64,000 bases of DNA from the NCBI RefSeq assembly GCF_900128895.1, contig NZ_FSQW01000002.1, forward strand, positions 124,001-188,000, read 5' to 3'. The notes under the pieces were generated by a model that worked only from the letters and a program-made list of their open reading frames with translations, had not been told where the DNA came from and ran no database searches. Positions 8,348 through 17,418 of the stretch are shown here, piece after piece. The stretch is from Parasphingorhabdus marina DSM 22363 (GTDB lineage: Bacteria; Pseudomonadota; Alphaproteobacteria; Sphingomonadales; Sphingomonadaceae). Positions within the stretch are counted from its first letter, which is position 1, and each line of letters begins with the position of its first letter. Position numbers and translations under genes: made by a program.

Positions 8348-9634
8348 TCAGCTGCGCGCAGCGAGTATCTCCTTGTTGCGCGCTTCTACAGCCCGCAGAC
8401 CCTTGAACACGCTCAGGCCGGGATCGGTATGGCCACGGTGGCCCAGATTGTGCAGCTGTTCGTAGAACCAGTAGATATTGGCGAAACCGTCAATTGCCTT
8501 GACCATCTGGAACCGTTTGAGGAAACCCAGCCAGTCCGGAATCAGTTGCAGCTGGTTTTCATATCGCGGCAATTCGTCGCGGCCTGCCAGCAACTGGTTG
8601 GGCGCGTCGGTCATCACGCACATCGGTCGCCCCAGGCCAATGACATCGGCCGCGCCATCAGCCAGTGCCTGTTCCATCGCGGCTCGGGTGCGAAAACCAC
8701 CCGTGACCATCAGCGGCACCTTGACGGATTCCTGCATGGCCTTCGCAAAGTCGACAAAATAGGCCTCGCGCGCCTGGGTTGAAGGCGCGACATTCTGTTC
8801 TTCTTTTTCTTCCATGCCCTCAGCCCCCATAAGAGCAGGCTGTTCATAGGTACCGCCCGATATCTCGATCAGGTCAACACTGGCTGCTTCCAGCCACTGC
8901 ACAACCTGCAGACTGTCTTCAAAGGCAAAGCCGCCTTTCTGAAAGTCCGCGCTGTTGAGCTTCACTGAGATCGGAAAGTCCGGTCCGACGGCTGCCCGGG
9001 TTTTTGCAATGACGGCGAGTAGAAAGCGGGCCCGGTTCTCGAGGCTGCCACCATATTTGTCCGTGCGCTGATTGGCTCGCGGGCTCAGAAAACTACTCAG
9101 CAAATAGCCATGGGCGGAATGGATCTGCACACCAGTGAATCCGGCCGCCTGGCAAGTTGCAGCGGCGAGAGCAAAGCGATCGACGAGCTCCTCGATTTCG
9201 GCTTCGGTCAAGGCTACCGGCTCTCCGAACTGGCCGCCCGGCAAGCCCAGCTTGACCACGGAAGGGGCTTTGGGATTCTTGTTCACATTGGCCTGTGTCT
9301 GACGCCCGGCGTGGCTGATCTGGGCCCAGAAATGATTCCCGTTCCTCGTTGCCACTTCCGCCCAGCTTTTCAGCGCCGCTTTCATTTCCTCATCCGCGGG
9401 GCGATCGATGACGACATTGCCGGGGCGTTCGAGATGATCCCGGTCAATCTGGATATTGCCGCTGAGCAACATGCCGGCGCCGCCATCGGACCAGATGCCA
9501 TAAAGCCGTTCCAGTTCCTTTGTTGGCACTCCATCAGGCGTCGCCATACCTTCTGTCATGGCACCCTTTGCCAAGCGGTTTGAGAGGGTCGCGCCGCAGG
9601 GCAGGGTGATCGCGCTGTCCAGTGTAACTGTCAT
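8348..9634 (-). CDS. NADH:flavin oxidoreductase, old yellow enzyme family
   Basis: A 428-residue FMN TIM-barrel enzyme. Recognisable parts are the N-terminal NRLAKGAMTEGMA strand, QISHAGRQ, the GVQIHSAHGYLLSSFLSP active-site segment (HxxH type), the NQRTDKYGGSLENRARF motif and the phosphate-binding GGFRTRAAMEQAL/GLGRPM region. It lacks the C-terminal NAD/Fe-S domains of 2,4-dienoyl-CoA reductase, so it is a single-domain OYE relative reducing an activated alkene. It is convergent with the RhlG-like reductase with no spacer, and no obvious terminator separates the two. Confidence 0.85.
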   Translation of the reverse strand: MTVTLDSAITLPCGATLSNRLAKGAMTEGMATPDGVPTKELERLYGIWSDGGAGMLLSGNIQIDRDHLERPGNVVIDRPADEEMKAALKSWAEVATRNGNHFWAQISHAGRQTQANVNKNPKAPSVVKLGLPGGQFGEPVALTEAEIEELVDRFALAAATCQAAGFTGVQIHSAHGYLLSSFLSPRANQRTDKYGGSLENRARFLLAVIAKTRAAVGPDFPISVKLNSADFQKGGFAFEDSLQVVQWLEAASVDLIEISGGTYEQPALMGAEGMEEKEEQNVAPSTQAREAYFVDFAKAMQESVKVPLMVTGGFRTRAAMEQALADGAADVIGLGRPMCVMTDAPNQLLAGRDELPRYENQLQLIPDWLGFLKRFQMVKAIDGFANIYWFYEQLHNLGHRGHTDPGLSVFKGLRAVEARNKEILAARS

Positions 9635-9836
9635 GCCATTGATGCTTTCGATTGAATTGCGAATGAAAACTGATTCTGGTCATTTCCGGGAAATTTGCAA
9701 GCAATTCCGGATATTAACCCTGTAATGTGCTGAATCAGGGGACATTTGGCTTTTGCTTAATTTTCGGTATAGTGGAGGGGCCAGCATCGGGAGTACACCG
9801 GGCGGCAAGGAACTGGACGCCATGAGGGGAAGACAT

Positions 9837-10244
9837 ATGGTTACAGCGGCCTCGCAAAGATCAACACGCAAATCCGTGGCGATCAGTCGCAAAGACAGCA
9901 AGATTCAATCATCGCATTCTGTCCGCTGGGACAAGAAGATGAGCAACCACTGTGCCGGTGCGCTGCTCTTTTATACGATGATGCAAATTTTCTTTGTTCT
10001 GAGCTTCATCGAAACCAAGGGCATGTCCATTGCGCCCTATTTCGGTCTGGTACTTCTGGTCGCAATCATTATCCCTTTTTGCCGCAGATATGAAAAACGA
10101 TGGGAGGAACTGGCGAAGTCCAGCATTCCCGAAACCAATATGGCGCTGCGTTTCCGGCGGGATGCGATCACTCTCTGGCTGCTGGCCATCGGATTACCCA
10201 TCATCTTCGTTGGGATCATCCAGCTTTTCGCCTATATTTTCTGA
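9837..10244 (+). CDS. small membrane protein of unknown function
   Basis: About 135 residues from the ATG at 9837, chosen because AGGGGAAG lies four bases upstream; an in-frame ATG at 9822 is the alternative. A polar basic N terminus of about 40 residues precedes three hydrophobic helices, two close together (about 44-57 and 64-80) and one near the C terminus (about 112-134), with a charged linker between. No family was recognised. It is flanked by the divergent flavoenzyme and the PmbA-family gene, and neither context suggests a role. Confidence 0.6.
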   Translation: MVTAASQRSTRKSVAISRKDSKIQSSHSVRWDKKMSNHCAGALLFYTMMQIFFVLSFIETKGMSIAPYFGLVLLVAIIIPFCRRYEKRWEELAKSSIPETNMALRFRRDAITLWLLAIGLPIIFVGIIQLFAYIF

Positions 10245-10341
10245 CATCTGGCGCTTGATCAAGCACCGATATTTTTGAATTCCTGACAGCTGTAACCGGC
10301 ATGACATTGACGCTCGCCGGTCCCGCACCTATGTGCTGTGC

Positions 10342-11688
10342 ATGCTGAAACCTGAAGAAGCGCAGGACCGCGCCGACGCCCTTATTTCCCAGGCCAGAAA
10401 ATCCGGAGCCGATGCTGCGGATGCGATCTATGTATGTGATGCCTCGACCCAGGTGCAAATGCGGCTGGGGCAGCTGGAAGATGTGGAGCGGTCCGAAGGC
10501 GAAGAAATCGGCCTGCGCGTATTTGTCGGAAAGCGGTCCGCCACGGTGTCATCTTCGGATATGAATCCCGACATTCTGGAAGGTCTGGTCGGCAGAGCGA
10601 TGGACATGGCACGGGAAGCCCCTGAGGATGATTATGCCGGTCTGGCTCCCAAGGAACTGATTGCAAAATCGGGTCTCCCCGCAATTGACGGCGATGACGG
10701 TGTCGAACCGGATCCGGCAGAATTGCGCGAAATGGCGCTGCAGGCGGAGAATGCCGCCCGGGCGGTTGAAGGCGTTACCAACAGTGAAGGCGGCGGGGCT
10801 TCGGCCGGACGGTCCATCGTGGCACTGGCCACCAGCCACGGCTTTTCCGGTGCCTATTCCACCAGCGGCTATGGCGTTTCAGCGAGCGTCATCGCGGGTA
10901 GTGGTGATGGTATGGAAAGGGACTATGCCTATCACAGCACCCGGCATTTCGAAGATCTCGACAACCCTGCGGACATTGGGGAAAAGGCTGGCAACAGGGC
11001 GGTATCGCGTCTTAACCCGGTGGAGTTTGAAAGCGGCGCCATGCCGGTGGTGTTCGATCCGCGCATCAGCAGTTCGCTGCTGGGGCATTTTGTCGGAGCG
11101 ATTTCCGGCAGCAGCATCGCACGCAAAACCAGTTTTCTGCTTGATGCGCTGGATAGCCAGGTGTTTGACTGTGCTATCAATATTATCGACTGCCCGCATC
11201 GCAAGCGCGGCCTGCGGTCCAAGGCATTTGATGGCGAGGGATTACCGACCGCAAAGGCCAGGCTCATTGAGAACGGTCGATTGACACAATGGATCATGGA
11301 AAGCGCATCGGCCCGGCAACTCGGGCTGCAACCGACCGGCCATGCCTCGCGCGGTGTCGGTGGGGCACCGGGCGTCAGCGTGACCAATTTGCACATGTGC
11401 AATGGCGAAGTCAGCCGCGAGGATCTGATCAGTGATATCAGGCTGGGCGTGCTGGTCACGGAACTGATCGGGCAGGGGGTCAATCCTGTCACTGGTGATT
11501 ATAGCCGCGGCGCAGGTGGTTTTCTGATTGTCGACGGAGAAATCGGTGCGCCGGTATCCGAAATCACCATTGCGGGAAACCTGAAGGACATGTTTGCAAG
11601 CCTGACCCCGGCAAATGACCTGACCTATCGCCACGCGATAAATACACCAACCTTGCGGACCGACAGCATGACGGTCGCCGGTGGCTGA
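10342..11688 (+). CDS. pmbA: TldD/PmbA (TldE) family protein
   Basis: A 448-residue member of the TldD/PmbA family. In characterised pairs, TldD and TldE form a metalloprotease that processes unfolded peptides, CcdA antitoxin and microcins. Typical stretches are the N-terminal AQVQMRLGQLED-like beta region, EGEEIGLRVFVGKR, GVGGAPGVSVTNLHM and GVNPVTGDYSRGAGGFLI. No HExxxH zinc motif is visible, which fits the PmbA/TldE (non-catalytic) half. The ATG at 10342 is preferred over GTG at 10333 by family alignment. No tldD lies in the window. The next gene starts at or just before its stop. Confidence 0.85.
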   Translation: MLKPEEAQDRADALISQARKSGADAADAIYVCDASTQVQMRLGQLEDVERSEGEEIGLRVFVGKRSATVSSSDMNPDILEGLVGRAMDMAREAPEDDYAGLAPKELIAKSGLPAIDGDDGVEPDPAELREMALQAENAARAVEGVTNSEGGGASAGRSIVALATSHGFSGAYSTSGYGVSASVIAGSGDGMERDYAYHSTRHFEDLDNPADIGEKAGNRAVSRLNPVEFESGAMPVVFDPRISSSLLGHFVGAISGSSIARKTSFLLDALDSQVFDCAINIIDCPHRKRGLRSKAFDGEGLPTAKARLIENGRLTQWIMESASARQLGLQPTGHASRGVGGAPGVSVTNLHMCNGEVSREDLISDIRLGVLVTELIGQGVNPVTGDYSRGAGGFLIVDGEIGAPVSEITIAGNLKDMFASLTPANDLTYRHAINTPTLRTDSMTVAGG

Positions 11689-12469
11689 TATGGATTTTGA
11701 CCAGCTGATCCAGATAACCGGGGAAGCCGGGGATCTTGCCATGCGCGACTGGCAATCGGGCAAGAAGGCATCCGGGACGTGGGAGAAATCGCCTGGTCAG
11801 ATCGTCAGTGATGCCGATATTGCGGTCGACCGGTTCTTGCGTGCACGCCTCGAACAACTACTGCCAGCGGCGGGCTGGCTTTCGGAAGAAACCCATATTG
11901 ACCATAGCGGGGCCGGCGATGAGCTGACCTGGGTTGTCGACCCTATTGACGGTACAAAGGATTTTGTTGCGGGAAAACCCGGCTGGTGCGTTTCGGTTGC
12001 TCTGGTGCAAAACGGGGCGCCAATTTTCGGTGTCCTCAATGCCCCGGCCATGGATGAAATGTGGGTGGCCAAGGCGGGAAGTCACACCGAGCTAAACGGC
12101 AAGGCGCTCTCGGCCAGCCGTCGCGCGGAATATGATGGGTGCCGGATACCGGCAGAAAACTTACCCCCGGAGATCAAACTGACCTCTGTTTTCAAACCGA
12201 ACAGCATAGCGTTGCGCATGGCGATGGTTGCTGATGATCGTGCCGACCTGGTGGCTTCCACGCGCTGGGGTCATGAATGGGATATTGCCGCCGCACACGT
12301 CATTGCCGAGGAAGCCGGTGCCAGTGTCACCGATGCCCTCGGCAAATCGCTGGCCTATAACGGAACCCACGGCAAAGCCCTTGGTGTCCTGTGCTGCTCC
12401 GGCGGAATATATGATGCGGCGGTGGAGCGGCTAGCCAAATTCGCGGCCAATGCCGAGGGTGAGCCCTGA
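11681..12469 (+). CDS. inositol monophosphatase family protein (CysQ/IMPase-like)
   Basis: A 262-residue Mg-dependent sugar or nucleotide phosphatase. The metal-binding motif WVVDPIDGTKDFV and the second motif WDIAAAHVIAEEAG (W-D-x-A) are intact, and an acidic residue pair in SEETH supplies the other metal ligand. It could dephosphorylate 3'-phosphoadenosine 5'-phosphate (CysQ) or inositol or sugar phosphates; sequence alone does not decide. Translation may start at GTG 11681, overlapping the pmbA stop, or at ATG 11690 one base after it; both imply coupling. It converges on crtB with a 6-bp gap. Confidence 0.83.
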   Translation: MADMDFDQLIQITGEAGDLAMRDWQSGKKASGTWEKSPGQIVSDADIAVDRFLRARLEQLLPAAGWLSEETHIDHSGAGDELTWVVDPIDGTKDFVAGKPGWCVSVALVQNGAPIFGVLNAPAMDEMWVAKAGSHTELNGKALSASRRAEYDGCRIPAENLPPEIKLTSVFKPNSIALRMAMVADDRADLVASTRWGHEWDIAAAHVIAEEAGASVTDALGKSLAYNGTHGKALGVLCCSGGIYDAAVERLAKFAANAEGEP

Positions 12470-12475
12470 ACAGCT

Positions 12476-13405
12476 TTATTGTTGCGGCCGCGGTCTGGTC
12501 CACAGACCGGCACGATCAACTTCGGATGGCTGGAGAACCGCCTGACCAAATGCCCGGGCAATCCAGGCCAGTTTCGCCTTTTTCCCGACAACGACCCGTT
12601 GCCGTAAAGCGGCTTCCGGATCTTTCGCCACTTTGCGTGCGATTTCGCCGTAGATGCCGGCAGCAGCCAATACCGCCCAGCGGCAGCGAAAGGGCAGCCG
12701 GGAAGCGCCGACCCGGGCGGATGCGGCATAGCCTTCGGCGCGGGTACAAAGCTGATTCACCAGAGCAGCAGTGGCCGCCCGGTTGCCGAGTGCCAGCATG
12801 TTCTCCTGATTGAGATCCTGCTCGCGCAGCCATTGCTTTGGCAGGTAGCAGCGCCCCGCTTCAGCATCTTCAGCGATATCCCGTGCAATATTGGCGAGCT
12901 GAAATGCCAGACCCAGATCGCAGGCCCGGTCCAGCGTGTCCTCGTCGCTCGATGGAATGCCCATGACAATGGCCATCATGCAGCCGACCGCACCGGCGAC
13001 GTGATAGCAATATTGCATCAGATCACCTTCGGAATCCGGACGCCAGTCCCGGGCATCGAGGGCAAATCCGTCAATCAGATCGTCCGCGAGCGCCTTGGGT
13101 ACCTGACATTCCTCAGCAACGCGTCCAATGGCATCAAAGGGCGGATTGCCCGTCTGCTTTCCGTCAAAGGCCTGGGCCGTCATCCTGCGCATGTCAGCCA
13201 CGGTTTTTTCCGGATCGGCGACTGCCGACATCCCGTGGCCATGATCCTGGCCGTCCGCCATATCGTCACAAGCCCGACACCAGAAATAGAGCAACCAGAC
13301 CCGCTCGCGCACCGTAGCCGGAAACAGCCGGGAAGCCTGTGCAAAGGATTTTGATCCCCGCTCGATACTGGCCCTGGCCAGCCCGACAAGTTCTTCCCGG
13401 TTCAC
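12476..13405 (-). CDS. crtB: phytoene synthase
   Basis: A 309-residue squalene/phytoene synthase. It joins two geranylgeranyl diphosphates into phytoene, the first step of C40 carotenoid synthesis. The two Asp-rich Mg-diphosphate motifs are visible: DDMAD near residue 47 and DIAED in the QLANIARDIAEDAEAGRCYLP region. It is the last gene of the crtY-crtI-crtB operon, starting 8 bases after the crtI stop. The length matches the bacterial family. Confidence 0.95.
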   Translation of the reverse strand: MNREELVGLARASIERGSKSFAQASRLFPATVRERVWLLYFWCRACDDMADGQDHGHGMSAVADPEKTVADMRRMTAQAFDGKQTGNPPFDAIGRVAEECQVPKALADDLIDGFALDARDWRPDSEGDLMQYCYHVAGAVGCMMAIVMGIPSSDEDTLDRACDLGLAFQLANIARDIAEDAEAGRCYLPKQWLREQDLNQENMLALGNRAATAALVNQLCTRAEGYAASARVGASRLPFRCRWAVLAAAGIYGEIARKVAKDPEAALRQRVVVGKKAKLAWIARAFGQAVLQPSEVDRAGLWTRPRPQQ

Positions 13406-13413
13406 TGCGGTCC

Positions 13414-14940
13414 TTACCCGAGATCCTCGATCATCAGCTCGGCCGTGGCCTTGGCGCTACCAACGACGCCCGGAATTCCGGCACCGGGATGGGTTCCGGC
13501 ACCGACAAAATACAGGTTGCTGATCACGTCATCACGATTGTGCACCCGGAACCAGGCGCTCTGGGTCAGCAGGGGTTCGAGGCTGAAAGCGCTGCCGAGA
13601 TGGGCGTTGAGATCCGTGCCGAAGTCCTGAGGCGTGTAGTGGAAACTGGTGATGATCCGATCATGAATGTCGGGGATAAGACGCTTGCCGATCTCGTCCA
13701 GTATGCGTTTTTCATAAATTGGGCCCATTTCTTCCCAGTCAATGGGCAATTTGCCCTGATGCGGGACCGGAGCGAGGACGTAGAAAGTGCTGTGACCCTC
13801 GGGTGCCATTTCCGGATCGGTAATGGTTGGATGGTGGAGATAGAGCGAGAAATCTTCCGGCAAGACGCCATTATTGTAGATGTCCTCGAGCAGGCCCTTG
13901 TAGCGTGGACCGAACAGGATCATGTGGTGCGGAATTCCGGGCCAGCTGCCCTTTAGTCCGAAATGGACGACAAAAAGGGAAGGGGAATATTTCTTTCTCT
14001 TCAAGGATTTGGTGACAGTCTGGCTGCGATGCTGGTGTCCCAGCAGGTCGCGATAGCTGTGCATGACATCCGCATTCGACGCGACCGCGTCAAATTCCTC
14101 TGACCAGCCCGATTTGCACTCCACGGCGGAGGCCTTGTCGCCCACCGTATCAATGCGAACCACCGGATCAGCCAGACGGATGGTTCCACCGATCCGCTCG
14201 AAATGCTTGACCATGGCAGCGACGAGCATGTTGGTTCCGCCTTTTGCAAACCAGACACCGCCCAGCCGTTCCAGCTTGTGGATCAGCCCGTATATGGCGC
14301 TGGTCGTCATCGGATTGCCGCCGACCAGCAGCGATTGAAAGGACAGAAACTCTCGCAGTTTCTCGTTTTTGACGAAAGTGGAAACCTTCGCATAAACCGA
14401 ACGGTAGGCCTGGAATTTCATCAATGCCGGAGCCGCGCTGACCATCGATTTGAAGTCCAAAAACGCCGTGGTGCCCAGCTTGACATAACCTTCTTCATAA
14501 AGACCGCCGCTATATTCCAGGAAGCGTTCATATCCCTCGACATCATCCGGCTCGATCTTCGCAATTTCCTCGCGTAACTGTTCGGGATCATTGACATAAT
14601 CGAAATTGGTGCCGTCAGGCCAGTTGAGACGGTAAAAGGGTGAGACTGGCATCAATTCAATGTCTTTCGCCATGTCATGGCCAGTCAGTTCCCACAGCTG
14701 GCTCAGGCAATCCGGATCTGTAATCACCGTCGGGCCGCCATCAAAGATGAAGCCATCTTTCTCCCAGTAATATGCCCGCCCGCCCGGTTTGTCCCGGCTT
14801 TCCAGAATAGTGGTCTGGATACCGGCGGACTGCAGTCGAATGGCCAGTGCCAGGCCGCCAAAGCCGGAGCCGATTACAGCTGCCTTTCGAAAAAGGCCAG
14901 GTTGGGAAGAGGGAGTTTCGGTCATGGGATGGGTGCTCAT
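13414..14940 (-). CDS. crtI: phytoene desaturase
   Basis: A 508-residue FAD enzyme that converts phytoene to lycopene. The Rossmann motif AVIGSGFGGLALAIRLQ is near residues 20-36, followed by ESRDKPGGRAYYWE, the bacterial CrtI pattern; the C terminus has the GAGTHPGAGIPGVVGSAK signature. The open frame extends further upstream into crtY, but the ATG at 14940 overlaps the crtY stop (ATGA, 14937-14940). That gives a normal family length, so I placed the start there; a second in-frame ATG is at 14925. The overlap implies translational coupling. Confidence 0.95.
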   Translation of the reverse strand: MSTHPMTETPSSQPGLFRKAAVIGSGFGGLALAIRLQSAGIQTTILESRDKPGGRAYYWEKDGFIFDGGPTVITDPDCLSQLWELTGHDMAKDIELMPVSPFYRLNWPDGTNFDYVNDPEQLREEIAKIEPDDVEGYERFLEYSGGLYEEGYVKLGTTAFLDFKSMVSAAPALMKFQAYRSVYAKVSTFVKNEKLREFLSFQSLLVGGNPMTTSAIYGLIHKLERLGGVWFAKGGTNMLVAAMVKHFERIGGTIRLADPVVRIDTVGDKASAVECKSGWSEEFDAVASNADVMHSYRDLLGHQHRSQTVTKSLKRKKYSPSLFVVHFGLKGSWPGIPHHMILFGPRYKGLLEDIYNNGVLPEDFSLYLHHPTITDPEMAPEGHSTFYVLAPVPHQGKLPIDWEEMGPIYEKRILDEIGKRLIPDIHDRIITSFHYTPQDFGTDLNAHLGSAFSLEPLLTQSAWFRVHNRDDVISNLYFVGAGTHPGAGIPGVVGSAKATAELMIEDLG

Positions 14941-16109
14941 CGATATTTCATCATCAAGGGTAGGGCGCGGCGAATGGGAATGGGCGGCTTGCCCGACAGC
15001 AAGGCTGCCTGATCCCGCCTGGTAGTTTTCCCTGCGTAAAAGCGTGCCAGCAGATCTTCGTCTTTGCTGTAGGTATGCTGCAGGGTAAGATAGCGTTTGT
15101 CCGGATCTGCACCCTTGAACAGGAAAGCGCAAAGCATGCGGTAGAATTTTCCACTCTTCCAATGCTTTGTAGCCATATCCTTTAGTGCTTCATCGAGGTT
15201 TGACTGGGTGATGTCCGGCATTTTTGCGATCAGTACTGCGCTCTGTACGGCCATCGGCAGCGAGTAGCTTGTAATCGGCTGAATCAGCGCGGCGCGCGTT
15301 CCGGCCCTTGCATCTGGCCCGTCATTCTCTTTCCAGAACGACCGGAAATCACCGCCATATATGACAGGTAGCTGCCCATGTTCTTCGCTGACAATAGCAT
15401 CGATATGCCACTCCTGATCAGCTGCATAGCCCGCAATTGATGCGCGCAGGGCGTCGGGGTCGAGATCCCTGGTATCGGAATAATATGTGTCCTCGACGAA
15501 GATCTGTTTCTCACCAAAAGGCAGGCAGTAGACAAATCGATAGCCATCACTCTGGTCGACCGTCGCATCCATGATGACCGGTCGTTCCAGCCCGTGAGGT
15601 TCGTGCAATTTCAGCATCTGCCCGAAAAACTTCTGCCAGCCAAATTCGAGCGCATCGATGTTCCCGCCGCCACGCACGTCGATTACTGCCTTGGCCGCGA
15701 TGTCTTCGCCCTTTTCGAGTTTCACCAGACCGTCCCCGATACAGCTGATCCTTTTTCCGGTTATCAAGCTGGATTTCGGTAGTTTTTCCCTTAGAAAACT
15801 GTCGAAATTGGCAGATTCTATCGAGTTGTAACCATTTGCGATGCTCCGGCTAAACTCCGGAAAGTGCACGTCATAGCTGTCCCAGTGGCGAGAGATCAGT
15901 GGTTCAACCAGCCATTTGTTTTCCGGGTCCACGTCACTGTCAAAAAAGGACCAGATGTGACTGCCGCCGAACCGGTCTTCCGCCTCGATCAGGGCGACAT
16001 CCAGCTCGGGTCGCAGCTCCTGCAACGCCACTGCGATCAGTCCGCCGGCCAGACCGCCACCGGCAATGGCCAGGTCATATGAGTTTTGGGAAGCGGAACT
16101 GCCGGACAT
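14937..16109 (-). CDS. crtY: lycopene beta-cyclase
   Basis: A 390-residue CrtY-type flavoprotein that cyclises the ends of lycopene to beta-carotene. The dinucleotide motif DLAIAGGGLAGGLIAVAL is near residues 12-29, followed by EAEDRFGGSHIWSFFD and the FxLPFGEKQIFVEDTYYSD motif typical of proteobacterial CrtY. It is first in the crtYIB operon. It is divergent from the hydroxylase gene with 110 bp between starts, so both promoters must lie there. Confidence 0.94.
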   Translation of the reverse strand: MSGSSASQNSYDLAIAGGGLAGGLIAVALQELRPELDVALIEAEDRFGGSHIWSFFDSDVDPENKWLVEPLISRHWDSYDVHFPEFSRSIANGYNSIESANFDSFLREKLPKSSLITGKRISCIGDGLVKLEKGEDIAAKAVIDVRGGGNIDALEFGWQKFFGQMLKLHEPHGLERPVIMDATVDQSDGYRFVYCLPFGEKQIFVEDTYYSDTRDLDPDALRASIAGYAADQEWHIDAIVSEEHGQLPVIYGGDFRSFWKENDGPDARAGTRAALIQPITSYSLPMAVQSAVLIAKMPDITQSNLDEALKDMATKHWKSGKFYRMLCAFLFKGADPDKRYLTLQHTYSKDEDLLARFYAGKTTRRDQAALLSGKPPIPIRRALPLMMKYR

Positions 16110-16219
16110 GGCGCAGCATTAGCCCAACCGGTGCGCGGGGGAAAGCCTGTCTGAAAGCAGGTAGATATTTAATCCGGTTTGGCCTTGCTCCGCTCGGTTT
16201 CCCGTCATATTCCGGGGCC

Positions 16220-16969
16220 ATGGAACTGGTCCTTCCCGTCCTTTTGTCTGCCCTGGCGATGACTTTGATCATCGGTGTCCGCTATTTGTTGAGCAGCGGG
16301 TTTTTTGCCTGGCTCACCAACCGAATACGACCGGGGCAATATTCCAGGCTTGAGCTGCAAATGGGTAGAGAGCGACGCTGGTCACTGGCCTCCGCTGCCA
16401 TTTACGGGGTTCCCGCGGGCATCGTAGCCTGGGGGTGGCAAAATGCCGGCTGGACCCAAATCTATACCGACATCAATATGTACCCAATATGGTATTTGCC
16501 GGCCTCGCTTTTCCTGTATCTTTTTGCACACGACACCTGGTTTTACTGGACTCATCGTTTGTTCCACCGGCCGTCATGGTTTCGCATTGCGCATGCCGTA
16601 CATCATGACAGCCGTCCGCCAACTGCCTGGGCAGCAATGAGTTTTCATCCGGTTGAAGCCATAAGCGGGGCCATTGTCATTCCAGCTCTGGTCATCGCTG
16701 TTCCGATTCATGTCGGCGTATTGGCTATTGTACTGCTGATCATGACCGTTATGGGGGTGACGAACCATATGGGGTGGGAAATGTTTCCGCGCTGGCTGGT
16801 TCAGGGGTCGTTAGGGAAGGGGTTGATAACCGCATCCCATCACGAGAAGCATCACGAGTTGTACAGGGGTAATTATGGTTTGTATTTCCGGTTTTGGGAC
16901 AAAGTCTGTGGCACTGATATCGGGCTTGGGACTTTTGATGACAATTCCGCTCGGCGGGGCAACGGCTAA
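16220..16969 (+). CDS. fatty acid hydroxylase / sterol desaturase family protein
   Basis: A 249-residue diiron membrane enzyme. The three His clusters of the sterol desaturase/hydroxylase superfamily are complete: HDTWFYWTHRLFH, HAVHHDS and SHHEKHHE. Four or five hydrophobic helices surround them. The open frame extends upstream, but the ATG at 16220 fits the family and the divergent layout. Next to crtY it is a candidate for oxidising carotenoid rings or tails, yet it is longer than and distinct from CrtZ, so the substrate is open. The next gene begins inside its 3' end. Confidence 0.82.
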   Translation: MELVLPVLLSALAMTLIIGVRYLLSSGFFAWLTNRIRPGQYSRLELQMGRERRWSLASAAIYGVPAGIVAWGWQNAGWTQIYTDINMYPIWYLPASLFLYLFAHDTWFYWTHRLFHRPSWFRIAHAVHHDSRPPTAWAAMSFHPVEAISGAIVIPALVIAVPIHVGVLAIVLLIMTVMGVTNHMGWEMFPRWLVQGSLGKGLITASHHEKHHELYRGNYGLYFRFWDKVCGTDIGLGTFDDNSARRGNG

Positions 16970-17366
16970 TCAGCCAGCAGTGGCACCGGTGGTTGCTGCC
17001 ACACTGGATATTTCGATCACCAACCTGCGCTCGCAAAAAGGCGACGTGCTCGTATGCCTCAGCACGAATCCGAAGCATTTTCCGGACTGTCGCAAGGATA
17101 GCGAGGCCCGGAAACTCAAAGTCGCTGCAACCGATGCTTCCAGCATATCGATCACGGACGTTGCGCCCGGAACCTATGCAGTTGCGTTGATTCATGACGA
17201 AAACGCCAATGGCAAAATGGATATGCGCCTTTTCCTGCCTCGCGAGGGCTTTGGATTTTCGCGGAATCCGAAAATCGGGATGGGACCACCGAAATTCAAA
17301 TCCGCGCAGTTTACGGTAGGCACCGACGACGCCAAACATGCCGTGAAAATGAAATATATTCTGTGA
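16875..17366 (+). CDS. exported DUF2141 protein
   Basis: About 163 residues with a signal peptide (hydrophobic stretch about 12-27, cleavage near GGATA) and a single beta-sandwich DUF2141 domain. The domain shows GDVLVCLS, DVAPGTYAVALIHDENANGKMD and GFGFSRNP, all family-typical. The ATG at 16875 has AGGGG six bases upstream and overlaps the hydroxylase gene by 95 bases. A GTG at 16908 would still give a signal peptide. DUF2141 proteins are periplasmic and of unknown function; they recur beside sterol-desaturase genes in sphingomonads (from memory), which suggests a shared task. Confidence 0.8.
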   Translation: MVCISGFGTKSVALISGLGLLMTIPLGGATANQPAVAPVVAATLDISITNLRSQKGDVLVCLSTNPKHFPDCRKDSEARKLKVAATDASSISITDVAPGTYAVALIHDENANGKMDMRLFLPREGFGFSRNPKIGMGPPKFKSAQFTVGTDDAKHAVKMKYIL

Positions 17367-17418
17367 CCGGACCACGAAATGGCTTGGAACCGTCCCTTCC
17401 GATGCGCATTATAGCGTC

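Noticed and set aside
16220-16969. Calling this gene crtZ
   Set aside because: It has sterol-desaturase His clusters and is about 250 residues, whereas CrtZ is shorter with a different spacing. Context alone does not justify the symbol.
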